Of a stretch of DNA of 64,000 nt, positions 34,972 through 42,721 are shown one piece after another. Both the position numbers and the translations under genes were made by a program. This stretch comes from Planctomycetales bacterium (GTDB lineage Bacteria; Planctomycetota; Planctomycetia; Isosphaerales; Isosphaeraceae). The notes beneath the pieces were generated by a model. That model was not told where the DNA came from. It did not search any database and saw only the letters and a program-made list of their open reading frames with translations. The DNA is taken from contig DAIDKV010000205.1 in assembly GCA_027449865.1 (NCBI GenBank), positions 34,208 to 98,207 of the forward strand, given 5' to 3'. The first letter of the stretch is position 1. Each line of letters opens with the position of its first letter.

Positions 34972-35190
34972 ATGATGAGTTTCACGAGTGCCGGGCGCCC
35001 CTGGCGCCTCGTCGGCATGGGCGCGTCGACCATCCTGACCGCACTCTTCCTGCTCGGCTGTGGCGACTCCGGCCCCCCGCAGGTCGAGGACACCACCGGA
35101 CACGGCCAGGAGACGAGCAAGAACATGGAAAACTTTATGAAGACTCAGCCTTACAAGAATGTTGGTAAGGAGAAGGTCCAGTTGAAGTGA
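34972..35190 (+). CDS. Small lipoprotein, 72 residues
   Basis: A short exported lipoprotein: signal peptide with hydrophobic [10 protein letters not shown] and lipobox LLG-C (about Cys30), then a short charged mature peptide ending in [21 protein letters not shown] stands 7 bases before the ATG at 34972. It lies 155 bp before the DUF1559 gene on the same strand; the reverse of the order seen at 10.4-12 kb, where the lipoprotein follows its DUF1559 gene. Function unknown; probably an envelope partner of the pseudopilin. Confidence 0.78.
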   Translation: MMSFTSAGRPWRLVGMGASTILTALFLLGCGDSGPPQVEDTTGHGQETSKNMENFMKTQPYKNVGKEKVQLK

Positions 35191-35311
35191 TCGTCGTCCG
35201 AGGGGTACCCGAGTCGTCGAGAATTGTTCGGCGTCCATCTCGCGCCGTGTCCGCTTCCAGGTTCACGTTCAGGCAACAGGCGTCATTCCGTGTAGTTACA
35301 TTTCGCACCGT

Positions 35312-35329
35312 GATTCGCACCCGCGAATC
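35312..35329 (+). promoter_or_regulatory. Small hairpin in DUF1559 leader
   Basis: A perfect 7-bp stem (35312-35318 with 35323-35329) with a 4-base loop is followed by CTGTTTCGGAGA, the ribosome-binding region of the downstream gene. It may be a weak terminator for the lipoprotein message or a leader structure controlling the DUF1559 gene. Confidence 0.35.
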
Positions 35330-35345
35330 TGTTTCGGAGAATGCC

Positions 35346-36446
35346 ATGAAGCATCGTCGAGGATTCACTCTGATTGAGCTGCTGGTGGTCATTGCCATCA
35401 TCGCGGTCCTGATCGCCCTGCTTCTCCCCGCTGTCCAGGCGGCGCGCGAGGCCGCCCGGCGGAGCCAGTGCACCAACAACCTCAAGCAGCTTGGGCTGGC
35501 TCTGCATAATTACAACACCGGGAACAATACCTTCCCCATGGGCGGCTCGAAGAGCCCCTACAACATGGCCGGCAACACCACTGCCGGCGGCACCCCCAAC
35601 ACCCCCTATTATTCTCCCTCTTGGGACGGCTGGAGTTCCATCGCCCTGATGTCGTCGTTCCTCGAACAGGGAACGTTGTACAACGCGTCGAACTTCTCGT
35701 ACTCCCCTGGATGGTCTGGTCAGTACGGCCAGATCTGCAACTACACGGTATTCACCTCGAAGATGGCCGTCCTGCTCTGCCCCTCCGACGGAAACTCCGG
35801 TAAGGGAAGCACCCTGGGCGGATACGGCAACATCAATAACTACTTTGCCAGCATTGGAACCACCACGTCCAACTGCTGCCAGAACAACGACTACAACACC
35901 ACCGGGATGTTCGCTTACGAAAACAATTTCGACATCGCGGCCATTACCGACGGTACTTCGAACACCATCGCCTTTTCGGAGTCGCTCACCGGTCAGACCG
36001 GGTCGTACACGCCTGGCTTCCGCGGTAACGCGACGGGCAACATCGGCTCCTACTCGGCGGCCAACCTCCAGGACGTCCGTTCGCTGGGCAACGCCGCTGT
36101 CACCGCGCTGACTTCCGACTGGCAACTCTGCACGGCCAAGTGGCGGAGCCCGGGCGGCGTCAACGGCGGGCCCGGCTGGCGATGGGCCGTCGGGGCGATG
36201 GGCTACACCCTCTTCAACACGGTCGCCCCGCCCAACTACAACGGCTGGGGCGGATGCCGGATGGACTGCTGCGTCCAGGCCGAGCACGACCACTACGTCC
36301 AGGCCATGAGCAACCACCCCGGCGGAGTGAACGCCCTCTTTGCCGACGGATCGGTCCACTTCATCAAAAACTCGATCAATATGCTCAACTGGTGGGCGCT
36401 CGGTACCCGTCAGGGCGGCGAAGTCCTCAGCTCCAGTAGCTACTGA
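35346..36446 (+). CDS. DUF1559 domain-containing pseudopilin-like protein
   Basis: A 366-residue second DUF1559 protein. The basic leader (MKHRRG) is followed by [51 protein letters not shown]. The body includes [16 protein letters not shown], a Cys-rich stretch ([15 protein letters not shown] and [17 protein letters not shown]) not present in the copy at 10.4 kb, [18 protein letters not shown] and the H-x9-DG end ([18 protein letters not shown]) with a terminal serine run. GGAGA stands 8-9 bases before the ATG. Processing by prepilin peptidase is predicted; no pilus genes are nearby. Confidence 0.93.
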   Translation: MKHRRGFTLIELLVVIAIIAVLIALLLPAVQAAREAARRSQCTNNLKQLGLALHNYNTGNNTFPMGGSKSPYNMAGNTTAGGTPNTPYYSPSWDGWSSIALMSSFLEQGTLYNASNFSYSPGWSGQYGQICNYTVFTSKMAVLLCPSDGNSGKGSTLGGYGNINNYFASIGTTTSNCCQNNDYNTTGMFAYENNFDIAAITDGTSNTIAFSESLTGQTGSYTPGFRGNATGNIGSYSAANLQDVRSLGNAAVTALTSDWQLCTAKWRSPGGVNGGPGWRWAVGAMGYTLFNTVAPPNYNGWGGCRMDCCVQAEHDHYVQAMSNHPGGVNALFADGSVHFIKNSINMLNWWALGTRQGGEVLSSSSY

Positions 36447-36485
36447 GCACGCAAGCTGTGTTGGAATCCGGACCCTCGAATCAGT

Positions 36486-36521
36486 CGAGCCAGGTGTTGA
36501 GCCAGTCGCTCACCTGGCTCG
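36486..36521. terminator. Hairpin between convergent genes
   Basis: A perfect 11-bp stem (36486-36496 with 36511-36521) and 14-base loop lies 40 bp after the DUF1559 stop and 36 bp from the convergent NAD(P)-binding gene, positioned as a bidirectional terminator. No T-run. Confidence 0.55.
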
Positions 36522-36556
36522 CTTCGCCGATCGAACATCCCCGACAGCCTGGTGAA

Positions 36557-37195
36557 TCAATACCCGATCACCACGGACCTCCTCACCCACTCGTCACGAT
36601 TGATCTGCTCGATCATGAATGCGGCGAGGTCCTCGCGGTTCATCCGAGGGACAAGGCCCCGGCCGTCGACCGAGGCCCGCACGCCACCGCGAGCCGGCTC
36701 GTTGAGTAACCGTCCCGGTTGCACGTTGACCCATTCCAGCCCGCTGGCTTTCACGATGGCCTCTCCCCGCCGCTTGTCGGCCCAGATATGACGGAGGAAG
36801 ACAGGCCGGATCACGTGGCGGAAGATCCAGGGCGCGGGAATCGCCGCGTCGTTGTCCAGCCCCCATGCCGAGAGATTCACCAGTCGACGTACCCCGTGCG
36901 CCCGCATGGCCCCAACCATGTTCCGATAAAGTGTCTCCTGCAGATCGTCCCTCCGCAACGATCTGGGAGCGAAGGCGACAACCACGGCATCCTGCCCCGC
37001 CACGGCTCGGTTGATCGAGGCGTCGTCTCTCGCCTCGCCCTCGACGATCCGTAATCGATCTCCCGCGCCCTCCGCTTCCCCCGAGATCGCATTCGGTCGG
37101 CGTACCCAGGCCGTCACTTCATGTCCGCACGCCAGCAACTGTCGGACAAGCGGACGTCCCGTCCCACCCGTTCCTCCGATCACCAGCACCTTCAT
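36557..37195 (-). CDS. NAD(P)-binding Rossmann protein (atypical SDR / NmrA-like)
   Basis: A 212-residue protein of the atypical short-chain dehydrogenase type. The dinucleotide site is at the very N-terminus (VLVIGGTGGTGRPLVRQLLACGHEVTAWVRR). The rest fits the family: DAVVVAFAP, AHGVRRLVNLSAWG and SGLEWVNVQPGRLLNEP, then NREDLAAFMIEQI. Such proteins are epimerase-like, flavin reductase-like or redox sensors; no catalytic Tyr-x3-Lys is evident, so the reaction is undefined. The ATG at 37195 is preceded by GGGACTTGAG. Upstream is a 650-bp gene-free region with repeats. Confidence 0.82.
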   Translation of the reverse strand: MKVLVIGGTGGTGRPLVRQLLACGHEVTAWVRRPNAISGEAEGAGDRLRIVEGEARDDASINRAVAGQDAVVVAFAPRSLRRDDLQETLYRNMVGAMRAHGVRRLVNLSAWGLDNDAAIPAPWIFRHVIRPVFLRHIWADKRRGEAIVKASGLEWVNVQPGRLLNEPARGGVRASVDGRGLVPRMNREDLAAFMIEQINRDEWVRRSVVIGY

Positions 37196-37848
37196 CTCAA
37201 GTCCCCCAAGCTGGGTCACACGACGCCCCGAGTCTCTCCTCGATCGTCCGTCCGGGCCTCACGGACGGATTGTATTCGAGAGGCATCCATACCGCCTCAT
37301 CCGCCAAACCACGAAAAATCATGGTCGATTTGCATTGGTGCAATTCTGTGGTAGTCTTTATTTTGGCGAATCCTGTACGATAGTTCCTTGACAATTCGGA
37401 TTCCGTGATTCAGGGAAATGCCGAGAATCATCAGGTCCGCCCGATCTCTCACTGAACAAGAAAAATCGCGCGAACGAACCCACCGCTGCCATTCCGGCAG
37501 TCGTTCCTCTCTCGTTTCCGGGATCAAAGATGACGAACGAAGCCAACTTTGGCAGTCTGCAAGAGTGCCTCTCGTCTCCGATCCCAAACTGGCAGCCGTT
37601 CTCAGGGGAAAACCGCGCGAACGAACCCAAATCCTGGTCCGTTTGGGCTGACCTTGCCGGAGGGGTTCACGGGCGTGATGGCATAGATCGCTCGGAATCC
37701 TCTTTTCGAGCGGAGGTTCGGGGTTGTGTGGAGGATGCCAGGGGTGCGGCCGGCCCGATCTCCCGGCCTTCTGGCGACGGCTGTATGATGAACCGAGGCC
37801 GGGTTTACGGGGGCTATCGAGACTTCATTTCCATCGAGGGAGGGGCGG
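37196..37848. other. Gene-free region with direct repeats
   Basis: About 650 bases between the divergent NAD(P)-binding and PIMT genes. Several short open frames cross it on both strands but none has a credible start and product. The middle (37467-37629) holds a repeated element, listed separately. An A/T-rich tract at about 37305-37400 is the best candidate for promoter sequence. Confidence 0.45.
37467..37629. repeat. Intergenic repeat: 16-bp direct repeats and small inverted repeats
   Basis: The 16-mer CGCGCGAACGAACCCA occurs at 37467-37482 and again at 37614-37629, 147 bases apart. Each copy is preceded by a GAAAA-type run. Between them lie smaller palindromes, including CTGCC-ATTCC-GGCAG, and two related CCTCTCGT/TCTCTCGT-CTCCG/TTCCG motifs. 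The layout is that of a multi-part dispersed intergenic element rather than a gene. Confidence 0.6.
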
Positions 37849-38661
37849 ATGTGGCACGGACGATGGGCCGGGTTGGCGACCGGACTGGTTGTTCTGGGGA
37901 TCGGGTTCGCGTTTCAGGGGACCGCGATCGGGCAGCAGGATCGGACGACCCGTGCGAGAGATGAGAAGGCCGCCACCAGCGCCAGGGTAGACGACCCGAC
38001 CGCCGCGGCCCGCAATCGGATGGTTCAGCTTCACCTGGTCGAACGAGGTATCAAGAACCCGAGGGTGCTGGACGCCTTCCGGACTGTCCCTCGCCACCTT
38101 TTCGTCCCGCCCGAGGCCCGCCGCCTCGCCTACGACGACGAGTCGATCCCGATCGGCGAGGCTCAGACCATCACACCGCCCTACGATGTCGCCTTCATGA
38201 CGGAACTCCTGAATCCGAAGCCCACCGACAGGATCTATGAGGTCGGAACCGGGTCGGGCTATCAGTCGGCGATCCTTTCCCGGATCGTGAAGGATGTCTA
38301 CTCGGTTGAAATCCATGCTCCGCTGGGCGAGCGGGCCGCCCGGCTCCACAAGGAACTTGGCTACACCAATATCCATACGCGTGTCGGAGACGGATACGAG
38401 GGATGGCCGGACGCGGCCCCGTTCGACGCCGTGATCGTGACCTGCGCTCCCGAACTGGTTCCGCGTCCGTTGATCGACCAGCTTCGAGAAGGGGGACGGA
38501 TCGTGATCCCGATCGGAGCCCGGTTCAATCAGGTGGTGTACGTTGGAGACAAGCACAACGGCGAGGTGAAGCTGAAGGCGGTCAAGCCGACGCTCTTCGT
38601 CCCGATGACCGGTCGCGCTCAGCGCGAGGCCGCGGAGAAACGGAAGTCGGGCGATCGTTGA
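37849..38661 (+). CDS. pcm: Protein-L-isoaspartate O-methyltransferase, exported
   Basis: A 270-residue PIMT that methylates isoaspartyl residues of damaged proteins using S-adenosylmethionine. The core (about 58-255) has MVQLHLVERGIKNPRVLDAFRTVPRHLFVP, GEAQTITPPYDVAFMTELL (substrate loop), the SAM motif YEVGTGSGYQSAILS and GDGYEGWPDAAPFDAVIVTCAPELVP. Unlike the usual cytoplasmic enzyme it begins with a signal peptide (GLATGLVVLGIGFAFQGTAIGQ), so it probably acts in the periplasm, as seen in other Gram-negatives. GGGAGGGG precedes the ATG. The next gene, 68 bp downstream, is a large secreted protein. Confidence 0.92.
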   Translation: MWHGRWAGLATGLVVLGIGFAFQGTAIGQQDRTTRARDEKAATSARVDDPTAAARNRMVQLHLVERGIKNPRVLDAFRTVPRHLFVPPEARRLAYDDESIPIGEAQTITPPYDVAFMTELLNPKPTDRIYEVGTGSGYQSAILSRIVKDVYSVEIHAPLGERAARLHKELGYTNIHTRVGDGYEGWPDAAPFDAVIVTCAPELVPRPLIDQLREGGRIVIPIGARFNQVVYVGDKHNGEVKLKAVKPTLFVPMTGRAQREAAEKRKSGDR

Positions 38662-38729
38662 GTGTCGAGGAGATCCAGGTCTGGCCATCCGGCCGGCCGA
38701 GGAGCCGGCCTCTGGAGGGGAGAAAAGCC

Positions 38730-41624
38730 GTGGTTTGCAAGCGTCGTCGGTGGAGTTGGTGGCTTCGGGGCGTGACGATGGCCCTTGTGCTGGGCCTGGT
38801 TCCAGCGATGGCCGGTCGGTCGATCGGCCAGGACGATCTGGTCGTGCGGCCAGGTCCGCCCGCGCTCGACGACCTGGAGACCGACGCCAACAAGGACGGC
38901 GTTCCGGACGCCTGGTACAACGCGCGCGACGTCGAATGGATGTCCGAGGGCGGATACGTTGGGCCGCACTTCTTCCGATTCCGAGCGAAGGCCGCCGGCC
39001 GACCGGCACGGATCAGCCGGGCTTTTGGTGTCGACGGCCGGAAGTATGAGGCGATCATCCTGGGTCTCTGGGTTCGACTCGCCGATGGCCGGGTCGGCGA
39101 CCGTAGCGGGACCGAACCTTCACTCCTGATCCAGTTCTACGACGATGAGCTCAAGCCGCTCTCCCGAGGCATGATTGGGCCCTGGACACACAGCGTCGGG
39201 AGCCGGTGGACTCGCGTCGTCAAGCGAATCCCGGTCCCGCCCGGCTCACGCGACGCCATTCTCTCGACCGGCCTGATGGGTGGCACCGGCCTGCTCGATG
39301 TCGATGGGATGACGGTCGAGACGGTACCGATCGGGGGCTACGCGACCGCCAACCTGATCGTCAACGGAGACTTCGAGCTGGGGGATCCGAAGCCCGCCTC
39401 CTGGACCGTCAAGGAAGCCCACCGATCCTTCCCCGGCCACGACTCTCAGTCGGCCCTCGACCTCTCCCGCGGACGCTCGATGGCCATCGCTGGACTGGGG
39501 CTACCAGTCGATCGCTTCAACGCGCTGGAAGTCTCGGTCTGGGCGCAATGCTCGGGCCTTCGCGGGGCCGACTCGACCTACGCGATGATCTTCTTCCTCG
39601 ATCGACTCGGCCGGCCGGTCGGCCCCTCGGGCCAGCCGATCCTGACCTGGTCGGGAAGCTCTCCGTGGGAAGAGTCGCGTGAGCAGGTTGTCGTTCCGCC
39701 GGGTGCCGTCCGGGCCATCTTTCAGATCAACAAGGACGATTCTTCGGGTTCGATCCGGATCGATGACGTGCAAATCACGCCCGCCGGCAACGCCCAGGAG
39801 AACGCCTGGGTCCCCTACCACGCGACCGACGCGACCGACGCCTGGTTGACCGTCCCGACCGCCCCCGAACTGGCCCCCGGCAGCGCGCTCGACGTCTCGT
39901 TCCTCGTTCCGAAGCCGGCGGGTCGTGAGGGGGCTGTCGCGGTGAAGAACGGTCGGCTGACCTACGGGGGCGGGTCTCGCGCCCGGTTCTTCGGCGTGAG
40001 CTACCTGCCGCAGACGGCCTTCCTCGACCCCGATCGGGCCGACGCGATGGCCGATCGGCTGGTTCGGTCAGGGATCAACCTCGTCCGGCTCGGCGACCTC
40101 GACCTGCCTCTCGGCCCTGGCCGGAGCCTCTTCGACGACGCCCGAGACGATACGAAGGCCCTCGACACCGAGGCTCTCGCCCATCTCGACCACGCAATCG
40201 CCGCGCTGAAGTCGCGAGGGATCTACGTGGCGCTCGAGCTCCAGTCGGGACGGCGGTACCGGGCTGGCGACGGCGTCGAGTCGCCGGGTCTGCTTCCCGA
40301 CGGCGGCGGTCCGGCCGCGATCATCGATCCGACCCTCCGAAAGCTCTCGATGGCCGCCGCTCGGGCTCTGCTCGACCACGTCAACCCCGAAACCGGCCTG
40401 GCCCTTCGCGAGGATCCGACACTCGCCTGGGTCACTCTCGACGGCGAGATCTCGCTCTTCGACCAGATCGATCGTCCCGACTCGCTCCCCTCGTCGTATG
40501 CAAAGGCTCTCCGTGAGCGAGGGTCGAAGGCTCCGGCGGGGGCTTCGGGCCGGCGGCTCTGGGAATGGGCCGAGGCCGAGCACGCTCGCCAGATGGCCGA
40601 GGAGCTTCGACTCGCTGGCGTCCGGGCTCCGATCGCGGGGGGGTCGCACTGGCGTCGGGAGCGCGAGTATGCCCAGGCTCAGGCCGCCGAGGGCCTCGAC
40701 CTGATCGACGACCGCCTCTACTGGTTCCCCTCGGCCGACTGGACCTCGCCTGAGTACCGGGCGATGCTCTGGAGTCGAGACGGCGGCCTGATCGCCCTGG
40801 CCGAGAAGAAGCGGAAGCACGACCGACCCTATGTCGCCGGGCAATGGTGCAATTTCACGATGGGGGCCTGGTCGTCTCCGACAGAGGCCGGCGACTTCCT
40901 CCTCGGCGTCCAGACGGCCGCCACCCAGGACTGGGACGCAATCGTGCGCCGAGGTGTCTTCCTCTACCCCAAGACGTGGGGCGACGGCCCGGTCGGCCAG
41001 GTCGGCGGCGACGATATCTTCGCCTTTCCACAGATCCTCAACGGGAGCCCGCACGTACTGGCGATGCTGCCGCACGCGGCCTCGCTTTTCCATCGGGGGC
41101 ACTCGTCGAAGGCCCAGGCCAGCGGAGTTCGTCACTCGTCGCGAGGCGGGCGAGCAGCGGTACCGGGCTGGGATCCGGCGCAGGGCCGGCTCGCGATCGA
41201 TACGCCGTTCACTCAGGCCATCGCCGGCTGGTCGGGCGGCGACTCAACCCGGATCGGCCGGATGGAATTCGCGACCGAGAACGACTACGCCGTCCTCGCC
41301 GCGACCTCGATCGGGCCCGAGCCGATCGCCGAGGCGAAGCGACTTCTCGTCACGGCCGTCGGGCGGGTCGAGCCGACCGGATTCAAGTGGGTCGATTCGT
41401 GGAAGCTTTCCGTGGCTGATCCCGGCCGCCCGCCGTTCCTCCAGGAACCGGTCCGGGCCCGGATCGCCTGGCATCGGAAGGGAACGATCCACGCCCACGC
41501 GCTCGACCCTTCCGGCCGACGCACGAAGGACGTCGCGCTCGAAGCGCTGCCGGACGGCGAGGGCGTGGTGCTCGTCCTCGATGGTCGGACCGCGGGATTT
41601 CACTGGGAGCTGGTTGTCGAATGA
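38730..41624 (+). CDS. Large secreted multidomain protein, glycoside-hydrolase-like
   Basis: A 964-residue exported protein. GTG start at 38730 with GGAGGGGAGAAAAG just upstream; the frame is open further upstream, but that is the shadow of pcm. A basic, Trp-rich N-terminus runs into a signal peptide (GVTMALVLGLVPAMAG), followed by a calcium-loop-like DANKDGVPDAW. Two jelly-roll carbohydrate-binding-like modules follow (about 30-190 and about 205-370; NLIVNGDFELGDPKPASW is CBM4/9-like). Then comes a TIM-barrel-like catalytic part (about 410-800: FFGVSYLPQTAFLD, MADRLVRSGINLVRLGDLDL, TLAWVTLDGEISLFDQID with a candidate acid Glu) and a beta-rich C-terminus. Catalytic residues and substrate cannot be fixed from the sequence. 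Confidence 0.72.
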   Translation: MVCKRRRWSWWLRGVTMALVLGLVPAMAGRSIGQDDLVVRPGPPALDDLETDANKDGVPDAWYNARDVEWMSEGGYVGPHFFRFRAKAAGRPARISRAFGVDGRKYEAIILGLWVRLADGRVGDRSGTEPSLLIQFYDDELKPLSRGMIGPWTHSVGSRWTRVVKRIPVPPGSRDAILSTGLMGGTGLLDVDGMTVETVPIGGYATANLIVNGDFELGDPKPASWTVKEAHRSFPGHDSQSALDLSRGRSMAIAGLGLPVDRFNALEVSVWAQCSGLRGADSTYAMIFFLDRLGRPVGPSGQPILTWSGSSPWEESREQVVVPPGAVRAIFQINKDDSSGSIRIDDVQITPAGNAQENAWVPYHATDATDAWLTVPTAPELAPGSALDVSFLVPKPAGREGAVAVKNGRLTYGGGSRARFFGVSYLPQTAFLDPDRADAMADRLVRSGINLVRLGDLDLPLGPGRSLFDDARDDTKALDTEALAHLDHAIAALKSRGIYVALELQSGRRYRAGDGVESPGLLPDGGGPAAIIDPTLRKLSMAAARALLDHVNPETGLALREDPTLAWVTLDGEISLFDQIDRPDSLPSSYAKALRERGSKAPAGASGRRLWEWAEAEHARQMAEELRLAGVRAPIAGGSHWRREREYAQAQAAEGLDLIDDRLYWFPSADWTSPEYRAMLWSRDGGLIALAEKKRKHDRPYVAGQWCNFTMGAWSSPTEAGDFLLGVQTAATQDWDAIVRRGVFLYPKTWGDGPVGQVGGDDIFAFPQILNGSPHVLAMLPHAASLFHRGHSSKAQASGVRHSSRGGRAAVPGWDPAQGRLAIDTPFTQAIAGWSGGDSTRIGRMEFATENDYAVLAATSIGPEPIAEAKRLLVTAVGRVEPTGFKWVDSWKLSVADPGRPPFLQEPVRARIAWHRKGTIHAHALDPSGRRTKDVALEALPDGEGVVLVLDGRTAGFHWELVVE

Positions 41625-41754
41625 GCCGACGTCTCGCCTCTTCCGGGCCAGAAAAGCCGACGCACCACGACGGCCGGTCTGGGCGGCTGCGCCCGACCTC
41701 GGCGGTCGCGGTGCGTTCTGGGGCCCAATCGGCCCGTTCGCCCGGGGGCGAGCT

Positions 41755-42138
41755 TCAGACGACCATGTCCTTGAGGGCCTTCAGCGGGCGAGCCCGGACG
41801 GTTCGGCTCGCCGGCTTCGCCGCCTGTTGCTGCATCTCGCCGGTGAACGGGTTCTTCTTCATCCCCGCCTTCGTGGCCGGCTTGATCGCGACCTTCAGCT
41901 TGATCAGCCCCGGCACGACGAACTGCCCCGGGCCCTTCTTGCTCAGGTCGGCCTTGATCACCTCGGCCAGTTGCTCGAACACCGTGGCAACCTGCTTCTT
42001 CGACAGGCCGCTCGTCTCCGCCAGCTTCGCATACAGCTCCGCCTTCGTGCGCGGCTTCACCTTCTTCTCGGCGGCGGCCGCCTTCGGGGCGGGGGCCGCC
42101 TTCGCCTCGGCGGCCTTGGGTGCGGCTTTCTTGGCCAT
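41755..42138 (-). CDS. HU-family DNA-binding protein with Lys/Ala-rich N-terminal extension
   Basis: A 127-residue nucleoid protein. Residues 1-32 are almost only Ala, Lys and Pro (AAPKAAEAKAAPAPK..), a histone-H1-like tail; the HU/IHF fold follows (RTKAELYAKLAETSGLSKKQVATVFEQLAEVI, then GQFVVPGLIKLKVAIKPATKAGMKKNPFTGEMQQ, where KNPFTGE is the DNA-contacting arm signature). The C-terminus TVRARPLKALKDMVV is basic. I use the ATG at 42138, with AGGAGGG nine to ten bases upstream; another ATG lies between but is out of frame. Such tailed HU proteins are known in planctomycetes with condensed nucleoids. Confidence 0.88.
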   Translation of the reverse strand: MAKKAAPKAAEAKAAPAPKAAAAEKKVKPRTKAELYAKLAETSGLSKKQVATVFEQLAEVIKADLSKKGPGQFVVPGLIKLKVAIKPATKAGMKKNPFTGEMQQQAAKPASRTVRARPLKALKDMVV

Positions 42139-42361
42139 GGGCCATGACCCTCCTGTGAGATCGTTGCTTCGCCTGGATCGAACCGTTCGATCGCGCCATC
42201 CCGCGGTCGGCGACCGAGGCTCTTGCCCATCGTTTTCGACGATTATGCCGGAAACATCCAGCAAAACCAGGCGAGGACCGCGATTTTCCGCCGAAAATCC
42301 CGGGTTTTTGGGGGGAGAGCCCGTCCGAACCCCCTTTTTCGAGGGTCGATCGCTCCACGGA

Positions 42362-42571
42362 TCAGACGGCGATCCGGTGGCGGCGAGGCTCGAACTGGAG
42401 CAGGAACCGACCAGTCGCGGACATCATCGCCACGTGGAAGCCCGCGCCGGCATACGCCTCGGCGCTCCGGGTGGCCTGCGAGAAATCGTTGAACGAGCGG
42501 TGCATGTGGAAGGTCCCGTCACTTACCCGGAGCAGGACCGTCGGGCTCTCGGAATGGGCCGGATTTCTCAT
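42362..42571 (-). CDS. Small hypothetical protein, 69 residues
   Basis: A short protein, MRNPAHSESPTVLLRVSDG.., with a central RSFNDFSQATRSAEAYAGAGFHVAMMSATG and a basic end (FEPRRHRIAV). No signal peptide or membrane segment. AGGAGATTCCCACC precedes the ATG at 42571, which supports real translation; the frame is open a little upstream. It lies between the HU gene and ggt, all minus-strand. Function unknown; a small two-strand-helix fold is possible. Confidence 0.55.
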   Translation of the reverse strand: MRNPAHSESPTVLLRVSDGTFHMHRSFNDFSQATRSAEAYAGAGFHVAMMSATGRFLLQFEPRRHRIAV

Positions 42572-42721
42572 GGTGGGAATCTCCTGGGGAATCGGGCCGC
42601 CTCGAAGCGGGCGAGGTCTCCCGGAGGACGTCAAAGCCTCTCGCTCGATCGTCCTGAAGGGATATACGTCGCACTCCCGATCTTGTGGCAGCGGTCGCGC
42701 ATTTTTCTCCGACGGCGCCGA

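Noticed and set aside
37530..37964. A 144-codon frame starting MTNEANFGSLQE in the repeat region.
   Set aside because: It crosses the repeat element and then overlaps pcm out of frame; better explained as translated repeat text.
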